Both the position numbers and the translations under genes were made by a program. Source: JAYZDB01 sp036338025 (GTDB lineage Bacteria > Planctomycetota > UBA1135 > UBA2386). Taken from it: DNA of 29,307 bases. Numbering within the stretch: the stretch's first letter is position 1; each line of letters opens with the position of its first letter. This document shows, one piece after another, positions 28,382-29,307 of this stretch. The stretch spans positions 1 through 29,307 of the forward strand of contig JAYZDB010000095.1 in assembly GCA_036338025.1 (NCBI GenBank), given 5' to 3'. The notes beneath the pieces were generated by a model. The model did not search any database. It saw nothing but the letters and a program-made list of their open reading frames with translations, and was not told the DNA's origin.

Positions 28382-29307
28382 CTACTTGAATGGCACCCGC
28401 TTGCCGTTGACGTCTACGACGTCGAGCTTGGTGCCTTCCACGATGATCCCACGAACCTCGTTCACGTCAGTCCATGGTATGTCGATGGCGAGAACGCGGC
28501 GCTTGTCATACATGGACCCGACCTGTGTCACCTTGGTGTGCCCGATCACGATTGTCTTGGCCCCGAAGGCGGCCAGGATCTTGTCCATTTCTTCGGGCGA
28601 TGGCTGGGGCCCGAAGGAGGCCGCGTATTCCTTGAAATAGCCGCGGTACCAGAGCGGACCCAATGTTCCCCAGGACACTGCCTGCGAGAACTTGTCCTTG
28701 ATTTCGGCGGGAGGCACTCCCAGGACGGAGCGCGTCAACTTGTTGAGCTTGTCGATGCCCAGCTTGGTGTTGGCGATCGGTGGGGAGATTCCTGCGTGTA
28801 CGAAGAGGTACTCACCGACCCGCACGAGGGCGTGGCGAGAGCGCAGAAAGCGGCCAACTTCGGTGTCCGCTCCGAGCAGGCCTCGGCACGGAATTCCGAG
28901 GCGCTGGGCCGCTTCCTTGTACTTGGGTGCCGTATAGCGGATGTCGCCGCCCATCATCATGACCTCGTGGTTGCCCAGCACGTGATGCACGTAGCCGCCG
29001 ACTTTTTTTGCTTCCTTGAAGAGCCGAACCAGGAGTAGCAGTGTTTCCGTGACCTGCTGACCACGGTCGACCATATCGCCGACACAGATCAGGTGGCCCT
29101 TGCCAAATGCCCATCGCCCGTCCTTGTCGATCACACCGCTGCCTTTCAGGAAGCGGACCATGAAGTCGTACTGCCCTTCGACATCACTGATCGCGAGGAA
29201 TTTCTTTGGTTGTGCCCAGGTCGCAGGACCCACCTCGTAGGGTTTCAGATGCAGTTCTTTCCCGAGCAGGCTGGCGAACTCCGGAAGTCTGATCGGTTTG
29301 CCCTTCG
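28382..29307 (-). CDS. Calcineurin-like metallophosphoesterase (5' partial)
   Basis: The frame is open to the window edge, so the N-terminus is missing; 307 residues are visible. A GTG at 29233 is not a convincing start because KPYEVGPATWAQPKKF continues upstream in frame. Bimetal phosphoesterase motifs appear in order: AISDVEGQYD, GDMVDRG, LGNHEVM, FVHAGISPP and IVIGHTKV. This resembles bacterial PPP-type (Shewanella-like) protein phosphatases. The first motif, usually GDxHG, reads SDVEG, so the metal-ligand histidine is glutamate. The role is phosphate monoester or phosphoprotein hydrolysis; the substrate is unknown. A signal peptide, if any, lies outside the window. Confidence 0.88.
   Translation of the reverse strand, partial: KGKPIRLPEFASLLGKELHLKPYEVGPATWAQPKKFLAISDVEGQYDFMVRFLKGSGVIDKDGRWAFGKGHLICVGDMVDRGQQVTETLLLLVRLFKEAKKVGGYVHHVLGNHEVMMMGGDIRYTAPKYKEAAQRLGIPCRGLLGADTEVGRFLRSRHALVRVGEYLFVHAGISPPIANTKLGIDKLNKLTRSVLGVPPAEIKDKFSQAVSWGTLGPLWYRGYFKEYAASFGPQPSPEEMDKILAAFGAKTIVIGHTKVTQVGSMYDKRRVLAIDIPWTDVNEVRGIIVEGTKLDVVDVNGKRVPFK

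Noticed and set aside
1..29307. tRNA, rRNA, CRISPR array, insertion sequence or prophage
   Set aside because: No cloverleaf, rRNA-like stretch, spaced identical repeats, transposase or integrase was found by reading both strands.

Overview
This is a GC-rich, densely coding window. It holds 20 protein genes, no gap above about 200 bases, and no RNA gene, mobile element or CRISPR array that I could find. The gene content points to a member of the Planctomycetota. It has a DUF1549/DUF1553 (PSCyt2/PSD1) gene overlapping a Tat-exported DUF1501 gene, DUF1080, ThuA, a CTPSR sulfatase, FG-GAP/ASPIC-UnbV proteins and many Asp-box beta-propellers. Most gene products carry export signals. The phylum call is an inference from family content. 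No rRNA or marker gene is present to confirm it.

Layout. Positions 1-1935 (+) are the 3' part of an FG-GAP/ASPIC-UnbV protein. Positions 1955-8154 (-) are a tightly coupled three-gene operon read DUF1549/DUF1553 -> DUF1501 -> sortilin-like propeller. The first junction is an ATGA overlap and the second has zero spacing. Positions 8250-13452 (-) hold a choice-of-anchor B protein, an M1 metallopeptidase and a VWA protein. A small membrane protein (+) lies divergent to the VWA gene. Positions 14094-17394 (-) hold a second sortilin-like propeller, paralogous to the first, and a DUF1080 lipoprotein. Positions 17575-23471 (+) hold a DUF2306 membrane protein, methylcrotonoyl-CoA carboxylase beta subunit, a MATE transporter, a methylglutaconyl-CoA hydratase-like enzyme and a ThuA protein. 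Positions 23546-29307 alternate strands: ASPIC-UnbV lipoprotein (-), sulfatase (+), prolyl iminopeptidase (-), peptidase C26 (+), and a metallophosphoesterase (-) cut by the window edge.

How the genes work together. Two themes are visible. One is a secreted or cell-surface set for handling polymers and proteins: sulfatase, DUF1080, ThuA, propellers, VWA, M1 peptidase and the DUF1553/DUF1501 pair. The other is a small leucine-catabolism segment, in which MCC beta and the hydratase catalyse consecutive steps from 3-methylcrotonyl-CoA to HMG-CoA. The MCC alpha (biotin) subunit is not in the window.

The most interesting non-genic signal is a recurring octamer, 5'-TANNATC(C/G)-3'. It sits directly in front of six start codons (genes at 8154, 13452, 13538, 17394, 25021 and 27490), usually with only 6-9 nt between the T of TANNAT and the start codon. 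It looks like a -10 element fused to the start codon, which would mean leaderless mRNAs. One sulfatase gene shows the opposite design, with a clear Shine-Dalgarno and a longer leader.
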